Assembly: GCA_945957605.1 (NCBI GenBank)
Contig: CAMFLR010000006.1
Span: 310,001 to 374,000, forward strand
DNA: 64,000 bases
Source of the DNA: an uncultured Isosphaeraceae bacterium
Lineage (GTDB): Bacteria > Planctomycetota > Planctomycetia > Isosphaerales > Isosphaeraceae
Direction: 5' to 3'
Shown here piece by piece: positions 1 to 8,606 of the stretch. A model generated the notes under the pieces. That model was not told the origin of the DNA and ran no database searches. It saw only the letters and a list, made by a program, of their open reading frames with translations. The position numbers and the translations under genes are program-made. Every line of letters begins with the position of its first letter. Positions within the stretch are counted from its first letter, which is position 1.

Positions 1-491
1 TTCACCGGACGCAGGTCTTCGGCGAACTGCCCGCGCTGGTGAACAAAATGATGGAGCAGGTTGCGATACTGGCTGACGACTCCAGGCGAAGAGGGAGCGT
101 CATCGTATGAGCCGAAGAGAGCGGAAAGCGTGGGATCGGCGTCGAACCGCGCAAGGGCCCTGGGCAAGGTTTCGGGGTGAACGGCCACATCGGCGTCGAG
201 GAAGAAGACGATCGGCGCAGTCGCGTGCGACGCCCCTGTATTTCGCGCAGCGGCTGGTCCGCGCGGGGCATCGTGACGGATCACGCGGGCACCGAAAAAC
301 TCGGCCACGCGTGACGATGCGTCGGTCGAACCGTCGTCGACCACGATGAGTTCGTAATCCAGACCGGACGTTTGGCGAAGCCTGCGGAGGCAGCATTCCA
401 GGTCGCGTTCGCCGTTATAAACGGGAATCACAACCGAGAGCTGCTGCCTCCGCAGCTCCGCGCTCGCCGGACCGGCGGGGAAATCTTCCAT
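1..491 (-). CDS. Family 2 glycosyltransferase, C-terminal part missing at window edge
   Basis: Reading the minus strand from ATG at 491 gives an open frame that runs off the window start. The N-terminus has the GT-A fold pattern of family 2 glycosyltransferases: SVVIPVYNG near residue 20, then ELIVVDDGSTDAS, then GPAAARNTGA, and the metal-binding DxD region as FFLDADV near residue 100. Such enzymes move a sugar from a nucleotide-sugar to an acceptor, usually a polysaccharide or lipid carrier, at the cytoplasmic face of the membrane. No membrane segment lies in the visible 163 residues, and the acceptor cannot be told. The frame stays open upstream of 491 without an obvious better start, so the start is moderately sure. 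Confidence 0.85.
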   Translation of the reverse strand, partial: MEDFPAGPASAELRRQQLSVVIPVYNGERDLECCLRRLRQTSGLDYELIVVDDGSTDASSRVAEFFGARVIRHDAPRGPAAARNTGASHATAPIVFFLDADVAVHPETLPRALARFDADPTLSALFGSYDDAPSSPGVVSQYRNLLHHFVHQRGQFAEDLRPV

Positions 492-945
492 GACCCACCC
501 TCGCCCGTCATCGACCACGACAACCGGAATGCGTCCCCATCCTTGGGATCGCCCGAGCCATCGTGAGGAGCGCCTGGTCGCGCACCGATCGACCGCGTGG
601 TGGTGTCTGAGCCTTGGTGTATTTCTCGCGTCATCGGCAACGCTTCGAAGCGTCCGCGACGTGCGGCGGAAATGTAGCGGGAGTGTCGAAAAGTGTCAAC
701 GCAGGTCGTATGAAACGGCAATCGTCCGAAAGTCTCGCCAATGGCGAAGGCACCAACTTGCATCGCAAAAGCAAACTATACAAGCAGATAGGACACAGAG
801 AACGGCACCAAAGTTTTGCTATCTTCCGCTCGCAATTAGAATGCGTTGTGCATTGAAAGGTTGGTATCGTGCGTTTACGCTAATCAGGTCTAGGACTAAT
901 ACCCCTCAAACCTGAATTGCTACAACCGAAGCAATTGGGTTTTGC
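492..945. other. Intergenic region without a convincing gene
   Basis: 454 bases lie between two divergent genes. The short open frames here have no recognisable composition or motif. Base composition drops from GC-rich to AT-rich at roughly 700-780, which marks the left edge of the AT-richer ATPase patch. Promoters for both flanking genes probably lie here. Confidence 0.5.
915..936. promoter_or_regulatory. Inverted repeat upstream of the ATPase gene
   Basis: A perfect 7-base inverted repeat, AATTGCT / AGCAATT, is separated by 8 bases and ends 45 bases before the ATG at 982. It could be an operator for the ATPase gene or a small leader hairpin. Nothing further supports a specific regulator. 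Confidence 0.3.
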
Positions 946-981
946 GTGGCCTTTTACTACAGAAGTGGCCGTGAGGTATCA

Positions 982-2439
982 ATGGTGCAACCAGTAATTA
1001 CAATTCAAGGCATTCAATCAATCGGGTCCGTCGCTGCTGAAGAAGACCCGATTCTCGAATACTTTGTAAAAACGCAAGCAGTGAATGACATTGCTAACAC
1101 GAACGCCTTTCTCGTGCTTGGGCGGAAAGGATCTGGAAAAACTGCCCTGGTTCGTTATTTCGCGGAAAGCGGTCTTCCGCAACTAGCATCACGCGCTTTG
1201 AGTTTACGCGAGTATCCTTGGGGATTGCATTCGGCAAGAAAGGACTCCGGAGCCTCTGACATAGATGCCTACGTCGCCTCATGGCGCTATTTAATCGCCG
1301 TACAATTGACATCTCTCTTGCTAAACAACGTGCCCGAAGTAACAAGTCCGGATATAAAGAGATTGAAGGACTTTTTGAGAACCAATTATGGAACAGACGA
1401 CCCTGAGCTGAAGTTAATCCTTACTCCGAAAAAGTTGAAGCTGTCCAAGACCTCATTCGAACCCACGGTATTGGGAAACAAACTCTTTAGCGTGGTATTA
1501 GAAAACACATCAAGCGACGAAAGCTACGGAATTAAGCTGGACGCGTTGACAACGTCTATCCTTCGCGCGATTCAAAATGTCGCTACCGAGTGTGGAATTA
1601 CTAGGCTGCTCCTCCACTTTGACGAACTCGATCAAGGTTTGGCCGTTCTAGACCAGACACGTTCTGAAATGTTGATCGGTTTGATCTTAGCGGCACGCGG
1701 AATTAGAAAAGAACACTCAAACAATAGCGTCAAAATATCTCCGGTCATCTATCTTCGAACCGATTTTTGGCGAGCATTCACTTTCTCTGACAAGAACAAG
1801 ATCTCCCAATCGGCAACGATCAATATCGAATGGGATCAAAAATCGCTTGCAGAACTTGTGGACGCCCGTCTATCGAAGAAAATGCGACGCCAAGTATCCT
1901 TTGACGATGTTGAGGATGGAAACCTTATGCGAGGATCACAAAAGAAATTCAATCACATAGTTAGTCGAAGCTTCCTACGACCGCGTGATGTGATACAGTT
2001 CGTCAATCTTGCATTGCTCGAGGCGAACAAACGTGAAGACGATCCACTTCTTTTCTCTAACGCGGACATCATTTCAGCTCGGAATTCATATTCTAATTAT
2101 CTCAAAAATGAGCTGGATGATGAAATAAAGGCGAAGTGGCCAAACTGGGATCTCGCAATTAGGGTGTTCGCGAACATTGCCACTCTGACATTTACCCGCG
2201 AACAATTTGATCGGGAATATCGAAAACTCGGCAGCAAAGATGAAGTAGAAGCTGAACGAGCGTTGGAAATTCTTTTCGAGTTTTCAGTCCTGGGTTACGA
2301 AACACGTAGCGGCTTTGGTGGCTCAGGTTGGGTCTTTCAGTATACGCATCCAGAATCCGGCTGGGATGCATCTGCATCACGATTCAAGGTTCATCCCGGC
2401 TTGAAGGAATACGCGCGGCTAAAAGAAGAGCGATTTTGA
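982..2439 (+). CDS. P-loop ATPase resembling the Sll1717/KAP-like group
   Basis: The product is 485 residues from ATG 982; a GTG at 946 would add 12 residues. A Walker A motif GRKGSGKT sits at about residues 47-54 and a Walker B-like LLLHFDELDQG around residue 210. After this come arginine-containing segments such as YLRTDFW and a helical winged-helix-like C-terminal half. This order matches stand-alone STAND/KAP-type ATPases often annotated as the Sll1717 family, whose role is mostly unknown and which are frequent in variable gene islands. Codon use and base composition are visibly AT-richer than in nearly all neighbours, which suggests transfer. No signal peptide or membrane segment is visible, so it is probably cytoplasmic. 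No partner gene in the same direction follows directly. Confidence 0.8.
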   Translation: MVQPVITIQGIQSIGSVAAEEDPILEYFVKTQAVNDIANTNAFLVLGRKGSGKTALVRYFAESGLPQLASRALSLREYPWGLHSARKDSGASDIDAYVASWRYLIAVQLTSLLLNNVPEVTSPDIKRLKDFLRTNYGTDDPELKLILTPKKLKLSKTSFEPTVLGNKLFSVVLENTSSDESYGIKLDALTTSILRAIQNVATECGITRLLLHFDELDQGLAVLDQTRSEMLIGLILAARGIRKEHSNNSVKISPVIYLRTDFWRAFTFSDKNKISQSATINIEWDQKSLAELVDARLSKKMRRQVSFDDVEDGNLMRGSQKKFNHIVSRSFLRPRDVIQFVNLALLEANKREDDPLLFSNADIISARNSYSNYLKNELDDEIKAKWPNWDLAIRVFANIATLTFTREQFDREYRKLGSKDEVEAERALEILFEFSVLGYETRSGFGGSGWVFQYTHPESGWDASASRFKVHPGLKEYARLKEERF

Positions 2440-2642
2440 ATCTGGACATCGCAAGTTTCAAACATTGCGAATAAACGATGGTTCTCGTTTCGTCCCACTG
2501 GAGCGCCCTCACCGACGAACGCGCTCGGCGGTGGCTGAAGCGAAGGAAGCCCCAGAGTTTCAAGTTTCGCCCTTCAACCCGGCCACTCGAGGTGATCGCT
2601 GCCCTGGGCGGATGAGGAGCGTATTGCTTGGGCTCAGCTCTA

Positions 2643-3413
2643 TCAAAGCTCCCAAGGATCAACCTGCGGCTTCGGCAGTCTCGCCTTGATGAATTTGACA
2701 ACCCGCTCCTGCTCGACCATTGGTGTGTGAACCAGATTCAGGTCCAGCAGTGTCTCACCGTTGTGGCCCTTGAAAATCGGCCGAAGGAGCACTGGCTCAC
2801 CGAACGTGTTGTAGGTCGTGCGGATCTCGCAGTTCACCACGTCGGACCAGGGGACAAAGACACGCCGAATTGTCCTCTTGGAGGAGAAGCCCCAAACGCC
2901 CTCGGCATCGACCCTGACCTGGGGGTTGTTGTAGTCCAAGACCACGAGGATGGAGCAGAATAGGATATATGCGCCCCCGACTCCCATCACCATTCCTAGC
3001 CCCAGCATCGCACCCGTCGCCCGGCTCACGACCAACAGAGACGTGAATAGCGACAACAGGCCGAACGCGGGCAGGCCGATCAACCTGACCGTTATCAGAT
3101 CACTCGGCAGGCGTGCCTCGACGAATTCACCGGCCGATGCATCGCTCTCCAATCGGAAGGAAGTTCGTGACCGGACTTCCACGACCGTGCCGCTACGTGA
3201 GAGCCCGAATCGCTTGAGAATCTTGTCCGCCGCAGCGTGGGCGAGGAACAAGTAAAGCACGCCCAGTCCGCTCATCACGGGCGTCGGGAACTTGAAGCCG
3301 CAGGCCCAACACACACAGACGACGGCCAGATTTGCTATTACGAAAAAAAGGAACGCGAGCGAGAACACCAGACGGCTTAAGGTCTTCTTTGAGACCGTTC
3401 CCGACTCTTCCAC
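2643..3413 (-). CDS. Membrane protein with a PH-like C-terminal domain, function unknown
   Basis: The product is 256 residues. Two hydrophobic stretches in the first 60 residues (around LAFLFFVIANLAVV and GVLYLFLAHAA) and two more around residues 110-160 indicate four membrane helices. The last ~90 residues are soluble and read like a bacterial PH-like beta domain (VWGFSSKRTIRRVFVPWSDV, typical of the 'W.dI..i' pattern). It is transcribed against the ATPase on its left and divergently from the NADAR gene on its right. No catalytic motif is visible. The 203 bases between this gene and the ATPase hold no convincing gene. Confidence 0.65.
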   Translation of the reverse strand: MEESGTVSKKTLSRLVFSLAFLFFVIANLAVVCVCWACGFKFPTPVMSGLGVLYLFLAHAAADKILKRFGLSRSGTVVEVRSRTSFRLESDASAGEFVEARLPSDLITVRLIGLPAFGLLSLFTSLLVVSRATGAMLGLGMVMGVGGAYILFCSILVVLDYNNPQVRVDAEGVWGFSSKRTIRRVFVPWSDVVNCEIRTTYNTFGEPVLLRPIFKGHNGETLLDLNLVHTPMVEQERVVKFIKARLPKPQVDPWEL

Positions 3414-3517
3414 TTGTCACCTCGTGCGTCTAATCGCGTACGATGCCCTTTGAGTTTACCCTATCTCATCAGTCTTTTCTAAATCAATCGATATCCCTTA
3501 TCCGGACAGCTTCGTTT

Positions 3518-3961
3518 ATGGAAGAAATCGTTCGCTTCTATTCAGTCAGCGAAGAATACGGTTGCTTCTCGAATTTCTCGCCGCACCCAATCAAGCTCAA
3601 GGGCAAATCCTGGCCCACCAGCGAACACTATTTCCAGGCGCAGAAATTCAAGGGCAACCCCGACGAAGAAGAAATACGCAAAGCAAAATCACCGATGATC
3701 GCCGCGAGAATGGGCCGAAGCCGTAAGCGACCACTTCGCAAGGATTGGGAATCGGTGAAAGACTCGATCATGCATGAAGCGGTTCTGGCAAAGTTTACGC
3801 AACATCAAGATATCCGCGAAGTACTTCTCGGTACGGGCGACGCAAAGCTCATCGAACACACAACCAACGACAATTACTGGGGCGACGGCGGCGACGGCAC
3901 TGGCAAAAACAAGCTGGGAATCATTCTAACGCGCGTTCGCGAAGCGCTTCGCGTAGGCTAG
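3518..3961 (+). CDS. NADAR-family N-glycosidase (YbiA-like)
   Basis: From ATG 3518 the protein is 147 residues; an upstream in-frame start at 3443 would add 25 residues not typical of the family. Family signatures are visible: FYSVSEEYGCFSNFSPHPI near the N-terminus, WPTSEHYFQAQKF, and near the C-terminus NDNYWGDGGDGTGKNKLG. Known members include E. coli YbiA, reported to cleave N-glycosidic bonds in early riboflavin intermediates; other NADAR proteins remove ADP-ribose from guanine in nucleic acid. The neighbouring ATPase makes an ADP-ribose or defence-related role possible. ribBA lies 6 kb away, which makes the riboflavin role possible as well. The sequence alone does not decide. Confidence 0.88.
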   Translation: MEEIVRFYSVSEEYGCFSNFSPHPIKLKGKSWPTSEHYFQAQKFKGNPDEEEIRKAKSPMIAARMGRSRKRPLRKDWESVKDSIMHEAVLAKFTQHQDIREVLLGTGDAKLIEHTTNDNYWGDGGDGTGKNKLGIILTRVREALRVG

Positions 3962-3988
3962 CGCACTGCCGTCGCAGGATCTAAGGCT

Positions 3989-4057
3989 GGGTGCCACTGG
4001 CTATGCCAGTGCCGTTTGCGCTTTCGTTTAAGAACACTGGCACAGCCAGTGGCACCC
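3989..4057. repeat. Dispersed paired-hairpin repeat, family A copy 1
   Basis: The element starts GGGTGCC, carries the palindrome ACTGGCTATGCCAGT, and ends with the inverted counterpart GCCAGTGGCACCC, so the whole 69 bp is also an inverted repeat. Related copies lie at 39802-39867 and 51480-51547. It sits just after the NADAR stop codon and could act as a transcript end or as a selfish palindromic repeat. Confidence 0.85.
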
Positions 4058-4165
4058 GAGCCTTTCGCTTTGTCGAAGCATTTGCGCCTAAGAAAACATC
4101 ATTTTGCACGTTTTCACTCTTGAAGAGAGTTGAATTTCAGCCACCGCTGCACCGGAAGTTTTGCC

Positions 4166-4612
4166 ATGAAAACATTGATTCAATCGATGGCCATCTTACT
4201 CGCCCTGTTTGGTCTGATTGCATCCGCCCCGCCGACTTCCGAACCCATCACCCGCCCCGACCTCAACGGCACACGAGTCCGCGCTCCCGGCTCAGCAGCG
4301 GTCTATCTCATCGACAACGGCTTCCGTCGCGCCGTGCCGAACATGGCCGCCTACGAAGCCCTCTTCCGCGACTGGGAGTGCATCGTCGAGGATCTCGATA
4401 TCGAAGCGATCCGCCTCGGCGACCCGCTGGGCGATTCGGCCGGACTCATTAAATGCGGCGAATCGTCAGGCGTTTACTTCACCGATGGCTCAACCCGCCG
4501 CCACGTGGCAAATCCACAAGTGATGGACAAATACCGCTTCGCCTGGGAACGGGTTCGCAGCATCTCTGCTGAAGAGATGGAGCGTTTGCCCCAGGGGCCA
4601 ACGCTCCGTTGA
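4166..4612 (+). CDS. Small secreted protein with two related repeats
   Basis: The chosen ATG at 4166 gives 148 residues beginning with a clear signal peptide (KTLIQSMAILLALFGLIASA). An in-frame ATG at 4130 would bury that signal behind 12 extra residues. The mature part holds two copies of a ~45-residue unit: one around AVYLIDNGFRRAVPN...Y and one around GVYFTDGSTRRHVAN...Y, each followed by W or a similar residue. The pattern resembles short repeats in bacterial surface and cell-wall associated proteins (a VYL-G-RR-V core). The function is unknown; a wall or surface role is an inference from export and repeats only. The gene converges on hemL. Confidence 0.65.
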   Translation: MKTLIQSMAILLALFGLIASAPPTSEPITRPDLNGTRVRAPGSAAVYLIDNGFRRAVPNMAAYEALFRDWECIVEDLDIEAIRLGDPLGDSAGLIKCGESSGVYFTDGSTRRHVANPQVMDKYRFAWERVRSISAEEMERLPQGPTLR

Positions 4613-4627
4613 CTTGGTGGTTTCCAG

Positions 4628-5947
4628 TTATGCAATCGCCGCCCGAATCGCCTGCCCCGCCGCTTCAATCGTCTGGTCGATATCGTCCTCAGTATGTGCG
4701 GCCGAGACGAACGCCGCTTCGTACTGACTGCACGGTAAATACACGCCGCGAGCAAGCATCTCCCAGAAAAACCGGCCGAATAGCGCGGTATCGCTTCGCT
4801 TAGCGTCGGCGTAGTTGTGCACCGGATTCGCATTGAAAAACAGCGTCAGCATGCTCCCCACTCGCTGAACCACATGCGGCACACCAGCATCAGTCATGGC
4901 ACGAGTCAGTCCCTCAGCCAACCGGCTCGAAAGCCCGTCCAACTTGGGATAAGGATTCTCTGTCTTCAACAAGTTCAACGTGGTCAAGCCAGCCGCCATC
5001 GCCAGCGGATTGCCCGAAAGCGTGCCGGCCTGGTAGATCGGTCCGGCGGGGGAGACGAAATCCATCAATCGTTTCGAAGCACCATACGCCGCCGCCGGCA
5101 AACCGCCGCCGACGATTTTTCCCAGAGCCGTCAAGTCAGGCGTGATGCCAAAAAGCTCCTGCGCTCCGCCCAGAGCGAGCCGGAAGCCCGTCATCACCTC
5201 GTCGAACAGCAAAATCGCGCCGTCTTTCTCGGTGATCTCGCGCAATGCTTCGAGGTAGCCGGGATCAGGCGGAACGAGCCCCATATTTCCCGCCACAGGT
5301 TCAAGCAACACCGCCGCAATCTGCCCCGGAAACCGAGCGAAAACCTCGCAAATCTCGGCGATGTCGTTGAACTCACAAAGAATCGTATCCGCCGCTGCAC
5401 CCGCGGTTACACCTGGCGAATTCGGCGTTCCCAAAGTCGTCGCCGCCGAACCGGCTTGAACAAGCAACGCATCGACGTGTCCATGATAGTGCCCTGCCAT
5501 CTTGACGATCTTGTCACGTCCCGTCACGCCGCGTGCAACTCGCACCGCCGACATCGACGCCTCTGTGCCGGACGACACAAATCGCACCTTCTCGATCGAA
5601 GGAACGGCACCAATCACCGCCTCGGCAATCTCAACTTCACGCAAGGTCGGCGCACCAAAGCTCGTGCCGGTCTCCAGAGCCGAGGCAACCGCGCTCTTCA
5701 CCTCGGAACGGCCGTGACCCAGAATCATCGGGCCCCACGAACCGATGTAGTCGATATATTTGTGGCCGTCGATATCGTAAAGATATGCCCCTTCCGCGTG
5801 GCTCATAAACGGCGGTTCGCCGCCCACCGCGCCAAACGCGCGAGCCGGCGAATTTACACCACCGGGAATGACTCTACCCGCGCGAAGAAATGCCTCGTGA
5901 CTGCGATTCAAGGTGTACAACGGAACCGAACGCGCGAAGCTCGCCAT
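4628..5947 (-). CDS. hemL: Glutamate-1-semialdehyde 2,1-aminomutase
   Basis: This 439-residue class III PLP aminotransferase isomerises glutamate-1-semialdehyde to 5-aminolevulinate, the last step of the C5 route that feeds haem and cobalamin synthesis. Diagnostic stretches are PGGVNSPARAFG near the N-terminus, GHYHGHVDALLVQAGS in the middle, LLFDEVMTGFR, and the cofactor lysine in TALGKIVGGGLP. The length is normal for the family. It follows hemB on the same strand after 53 bases, so the two are probably one hemB-hemL operon. Cytoplasmic. Confidence 0.97.
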   Translation of the reverse strand: MASFARSVPLYTLNRSHEAFLRAGRVIPGGVNSPARAFGAVGGEPPFMSHAEGAYLYDIDGHKYIDYIGSWGPMILGHGRSEVKSAVASALETGTSFGAPTLREVEIAEAVIGAVPSIEKVRFVSSGTEASMSAVRVARGVTGRDKIVKMAGHYHGHVDALLVQAGSAATTLGTPNSPGVTAGAAADTILCEFNDIAEICEVFARFPGQIAAVLLEPVAGNMGLVPPDPGYLEALREITEKDGAILLFDEVMTGFRLALGGAQELFGITPDLTALGKIVGGGLPAAAYGASKRLMDFVSPAGPIYQAGTLSGNPLAMAAGLTTLNLLKTENPYPKLDGLSSRLAEGLTRAMTDAGVPHVVQRVGSMLTLFFNANPVHNYADAKRSDTALFGRFFWEMLARGVYLPCSQYEAAFVSAAHTEDDIDQTIEAAGQAIRAAIA

Positions 5948-6000
5948 GATTTGATCGACTCACTTACGTTGAGAGTTTCCGGGAATCTTCCGCCGCAAGA

Positions 6001-7017
6001 TCAGCGTTCGGCCAGCCAGCGAGCGACATCAAGTGCATGGTACGTGATAATAATATCCGCGCCGGCGCGCTTGAATCCGGTCAGCGTTTCAAGCACAACC
6101 CGCCGCTCGTCGATCCACCCGTTCCGCGCGGCCGCCTTCACCATCGCATACTCGCCCGACACGTTGTAAACTGCCGTCGGCAAGCCAAATTCATCCTTCA
6201 CCCGGCGGACGATATCCATATACGCGAGCGCTGGCTTGACCATCACAAGGTCGGCCCCCTCGTCGACGTCGATCGCCACCTCGCGCATCGCTTCGTCGCC
6301 GTTCGCCGGATCCATCTGATACGTCCGGCGGTCGCCAAACGAGGGCGCACTCTCGGCCGCATCGCGAAACGGGCCGTAATAACCGCTCGCAAATTTGGCG
6401 GCGTACGACATGATCGGCACGCCCGTAAAGCCGGCCGAGTCGAGCCCATGCCGGATCGCGCGTATCATCCCGTCCATCATGCCCGAAGGTGCAACCACGT
6501 CGGCACCAGCACGCGCATGACTTACCGCCTGCTGCGCCAGTAATGGCAAAGTCGCGTCATTATCGACATCCAGCCGCCCACCGCCATGGTCGGTCATCGG
6601 TCCGCAATGACCGTGGCTCGTGTATTCACAAAAGCAAACGTCAGTGATGATCAACAACTCGGGCGCGATCTTCTTGATCAGCCGCGTCGCTTCTTGAACG
6701 ATCCCGTCGTCATCACATGCCGATGTTCCGACATCATCCTTCTCGGCAGGAATCCCGAAAAGCAGCACCGACGGAATCCCCAGCCGCACCACCTCTTCAA
6801 CCGCCTCGGGCAACCGGTCGAGTGAGAGTTGATACTGCCCCGGCATCGACGAAATTTCGCGCCTCAGGTTCGACCCGTGATAGATGAACAACGGGTAAAC
6901 GAGGTCGTCGGTCGTGAGCCGGTTTTCTCGGACGAGGTCGCGAAGCTTGGGATGGCTGCGAAGTCTGCGAGGACGGCGGTCGGGCAAGGGCGTGGGCGAT
7001 TGGGACATCGTCGGCAT
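6001..7017 (-). CDS. hemB: Delta-aminolevulinic acid dehydratase (porphobilinogen synthase)
   Basis: The 338-residue enzyme condenses two 5-aminolevulinate molecules into porphobilinogen. The Schiff-base lysines lie in [16 protein letters not shown] and [10 protein letters not shown]. The cysteine-rich segment [12 protein letters not shown] indicates the zinc-binding form of the enzyme. A second in-frame ATG three codons on (7008) is an equally good start. It is upstream of hemL on the same strand, so two haem-pathway steps are encoded together. The 141-base gap to the divergent gene at 7159 should carry its promoter. Confidence 0.97.
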   Translation of the reverse strand: MPTMSQSPTPLPDRRPRRLRSHPKLRDLVRENRLTTDDLVYPLFIYHGSNLRREISSMPGQYQLSLDRLPEAVEEVVRLGIPSVLLFGIPAEKDDVGTSACDDDGIVQEATRLIKKIAPELLIITDVCFCEYTSHGHCGPMTDHGGGRLDVDNDATLPLLAQQAVSHARAGADVVAPSGMMDGMIRAIRHGLDSAGFTGVPIMSYAAKFASGYYGPFRDAAESAPSFGDRRTYQMDPANGDEAMREVAIDVDEGADLVMVKPALAYMDIVRRVKDEFGLPTAVYNVSGEYAMVKAAARNGWIDERRVVLETLTGFKRAGADIIITYHALDVARWLAER

Positions 7018-7158
7018 CCGGCGGGAGAACGGGCCAGGTCGAACGGCATTTTACCGCTTCCGGGCCGGCGGCGTCGAGCGGTTCGGCTTGACGGCTAACC
7101 CCCAACCGGATATTGCCAGGCGTCGCATTTTGTCGCGCGATCGCCATAACGCTTCGAC

Positions 7159-8280
7159 ATGGATGTCGTCTCGATGGTCGTTCTGCCGCTATTGCTCGCG
7201 TTATTCGTCGCCGCGCCGGTTGATCCGGACGGTCCGAAAGCGGCTGCGCGACTGGTCGTTAGTGTCGATCGTCTCGATGTTTACGCCGAGATTGACGATC
7301 ACGGGTTCACGACGTCACAGCTCAAAAGCGGCACTCCGGTCGAAGTGAAACAGTCTCTCCCGAACGGCTGGCTGGCGATCGCTCCCCCGCGCAACGAGAT
7401 TCTCTGGGTCGACGCCGACGCCGTCGACGAGCTTCGCGACGGCAGGCTTTTCGTCCACGTCGAATCGACACCACTCCGGCTCGGTCGTGCCAATCTCCCC
7501 CAGCCCGGACCACTGAAAACAACGATCCGCGAAGGCACAGTCCTTCTTCCCGCGAACGTGCCGTCGATCGAGTCTCGTAAAGGTCGCACCCGGCACACCT
7601 GGCTGGCCGTGAAACTCGGCCCCGACGAGGTGCGATTCGTCCGCGCGGCGGGAATTCACGACCCCAGCCTTTCCGACGCGGCCGCCCCCGCGCCCCCTCC
7701 CGCCGAACGAACAGCCGCAATTACCCCTGGCGATCTGCCTGTCGAGGTTTCCGGCCCGCTCAAGAAAATCGACGATCGCCATCGTGCAGCAGTTTCGCGC
7801 CCGGTCCCCGAGTGGAATCTCGAACCGATCAAGCGCGACTATCAAACGTTGCTCGCGTCGCTCAACGACTCCCCCGCTGCGAAACCAGTGCGCGAACGGT
7901 TGGAAGACGTCTCGCAGGAAGACGAGCTTGCAAAAGCCGCGCGCGACTTCGAGACATTGATGCGAAAATCGCGCAAGCGCGATGTCGAGATTGAGAAAAT
8001 CAAGGAAGGGCTTCGCGAGCTGCGCGAGGATGACGAACTCGCCTTCGACGCCGAAGGCTTGTTACAAGCAACCGCTCGCCAGGTCGATGGTGAAAAAGTT
8101 TTCTCGCTTCTGAACGAAGACGGTCTAACCGTCACCTACCTGAGAATTCCGCCTGGCGTCGACACCCACAATCTTGTCGCCCGGCGAGTGGGCGTGCGTG
8201 GCAAAAGCCGGTTCGATGACACGATCAAGTATCGCCTTCTCGATGTCCGCGATATCGAAGCGCTTGATCGCAGCCGGTGA
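7159..8280 (+). CDS. Exported protein with SH3-like domains, function unknown
   Basis: The 373-residue product starts with a hydrophobic signal sequence (MVVLPLLLALFVAAP). Two consecutive SH3-like beta segments follow: LDVYAEIDDHG...GWLAIAPP around residues 40-90 and LRLGRANLP...TWLAVKLG around residues 110-165. A proline-rich linker and a charged helical segment around residues 225-300 come next, then a short beta-rich C-terminus. Bacterial SH3 domains often bind cell-wall peptides, so a periplasmic or wall-associated role is likely but unproven. It is divergent from hemB and convergent with the redoxin gene. Confidence 0.65.
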   Translation: MDVVSMVVLPLLLALFVAAPVDPDGPKAAARLVVSVDRLDVYAEIDDHGFTTSQLKSGTPVEVKQSLPNGWLAIAPPRNEILWVDADAVDELRDGRLFVHVESTPLRLGRANLPQPGPLKTTIREGTVLLPANVPSIESRKGRTRHTWLAVKLGPDEVRFVRAAGIHDPSLSDAAAPAPPPAERTAAITPGDLPVEVSGPLKKIDDRHRAAVSRPVPEWNLEPIKRDYQTLLASLNDSPAAKPVRERLEDVSQEDELAKAARDFETLMRKSRKRDVEIEKIKEGLRELREDDELAFDAEGLLQATARQVDGEKVFSLLNEDGLTVTYLRIPPGVDTHNLVARRVGVRGKSRFDDTIKYRLLDVRDIEALDRSR

Positions 8281-8309
8281 TTCTCGAGGGGCGAAGAAGA
8301 GCAACAGCC

Positions 8310-8430
8310 GGGTGGCACCGATTCTTGAATCGGTGGGACGCAGTCCCAAGAGGCGCACCGCGATCATTTCGCGCTGTCTGGGTCGCACTCTTGCGGCTGC
8401 GCCGCCCAGGTTCGAGAACCTGGGCTACCC
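8310..8430. repeat. Two-ended modular hairpin element, family C copy 1
   Basis: The left end reads GGGTGGC, then palindrome ACCGATTCTTGAATCGGT, mini-hairpin GGGAC-GCA-GTCCC, then AAGAGG. The right end, read on the minus strand, reads GGGTAGCC, then CAGGTTCTCGAACCTG, a GC-rich mini-hairpin, then CAAGAG. The element lies between two convergent genes, where a bidirectional stop of transcription would be useful. Confidence 0.85.
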
Positions 8431-8469
8431 TTGAATTATCTGTTCAAAAACAGCAATACAATGACAGCC

Positions 8470-8591
8470 GGGTGGCACCGATTCTTGAATCGGTGGGACA
8501 TAGTCCCAAGAGGCGCACCGTGATCAGTTCGCGCTCCTTGGTCCGAACTCTTACAGCCCCGCCGCCCGGGGTTCGAGAACTTACACTACCC
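8470..8591. repeat. Two-ended modular hairpin element, family C copy 2
   Basis: A near copy of 8310-8430 in direct orientation, 39 bases downstream. The left end is almost unchanged; the mini-hairpin loop is ATA instead of GCA with the same stem. The right end has decayed: the arms around GTTCGAGAAC no longer pair well. The pair together fills the 326-base gap between two convergent genes; no coding gene is visible in that gap. Confidence 0.8.
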
Positions 8592-8606
8592 GCTTCTAAA
8601 TCCGAT

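Noticed and set aside
490..915. A 141-residue plus-strand frame between the glycosyltransferase and the ATPase
   Set aside because: Mixed composition, serine/arginine-rich, no ribosome binding site or motif; it spans the composition change at the patch edge.
2440..2642. Possible remnant gene between the ATPase and the membrane protein
   Set aside because: No frame shows coding character or any recognisable domain.
4817..6169. A 450-residue open frame on the plus strand opposite hemL and the end of hemB
   Set aside because: It is antisense to two clearly identified enzymes and its product is arginine/histidine-rich with no family resemblance, as expected from the shadow of a GC-rich gene.
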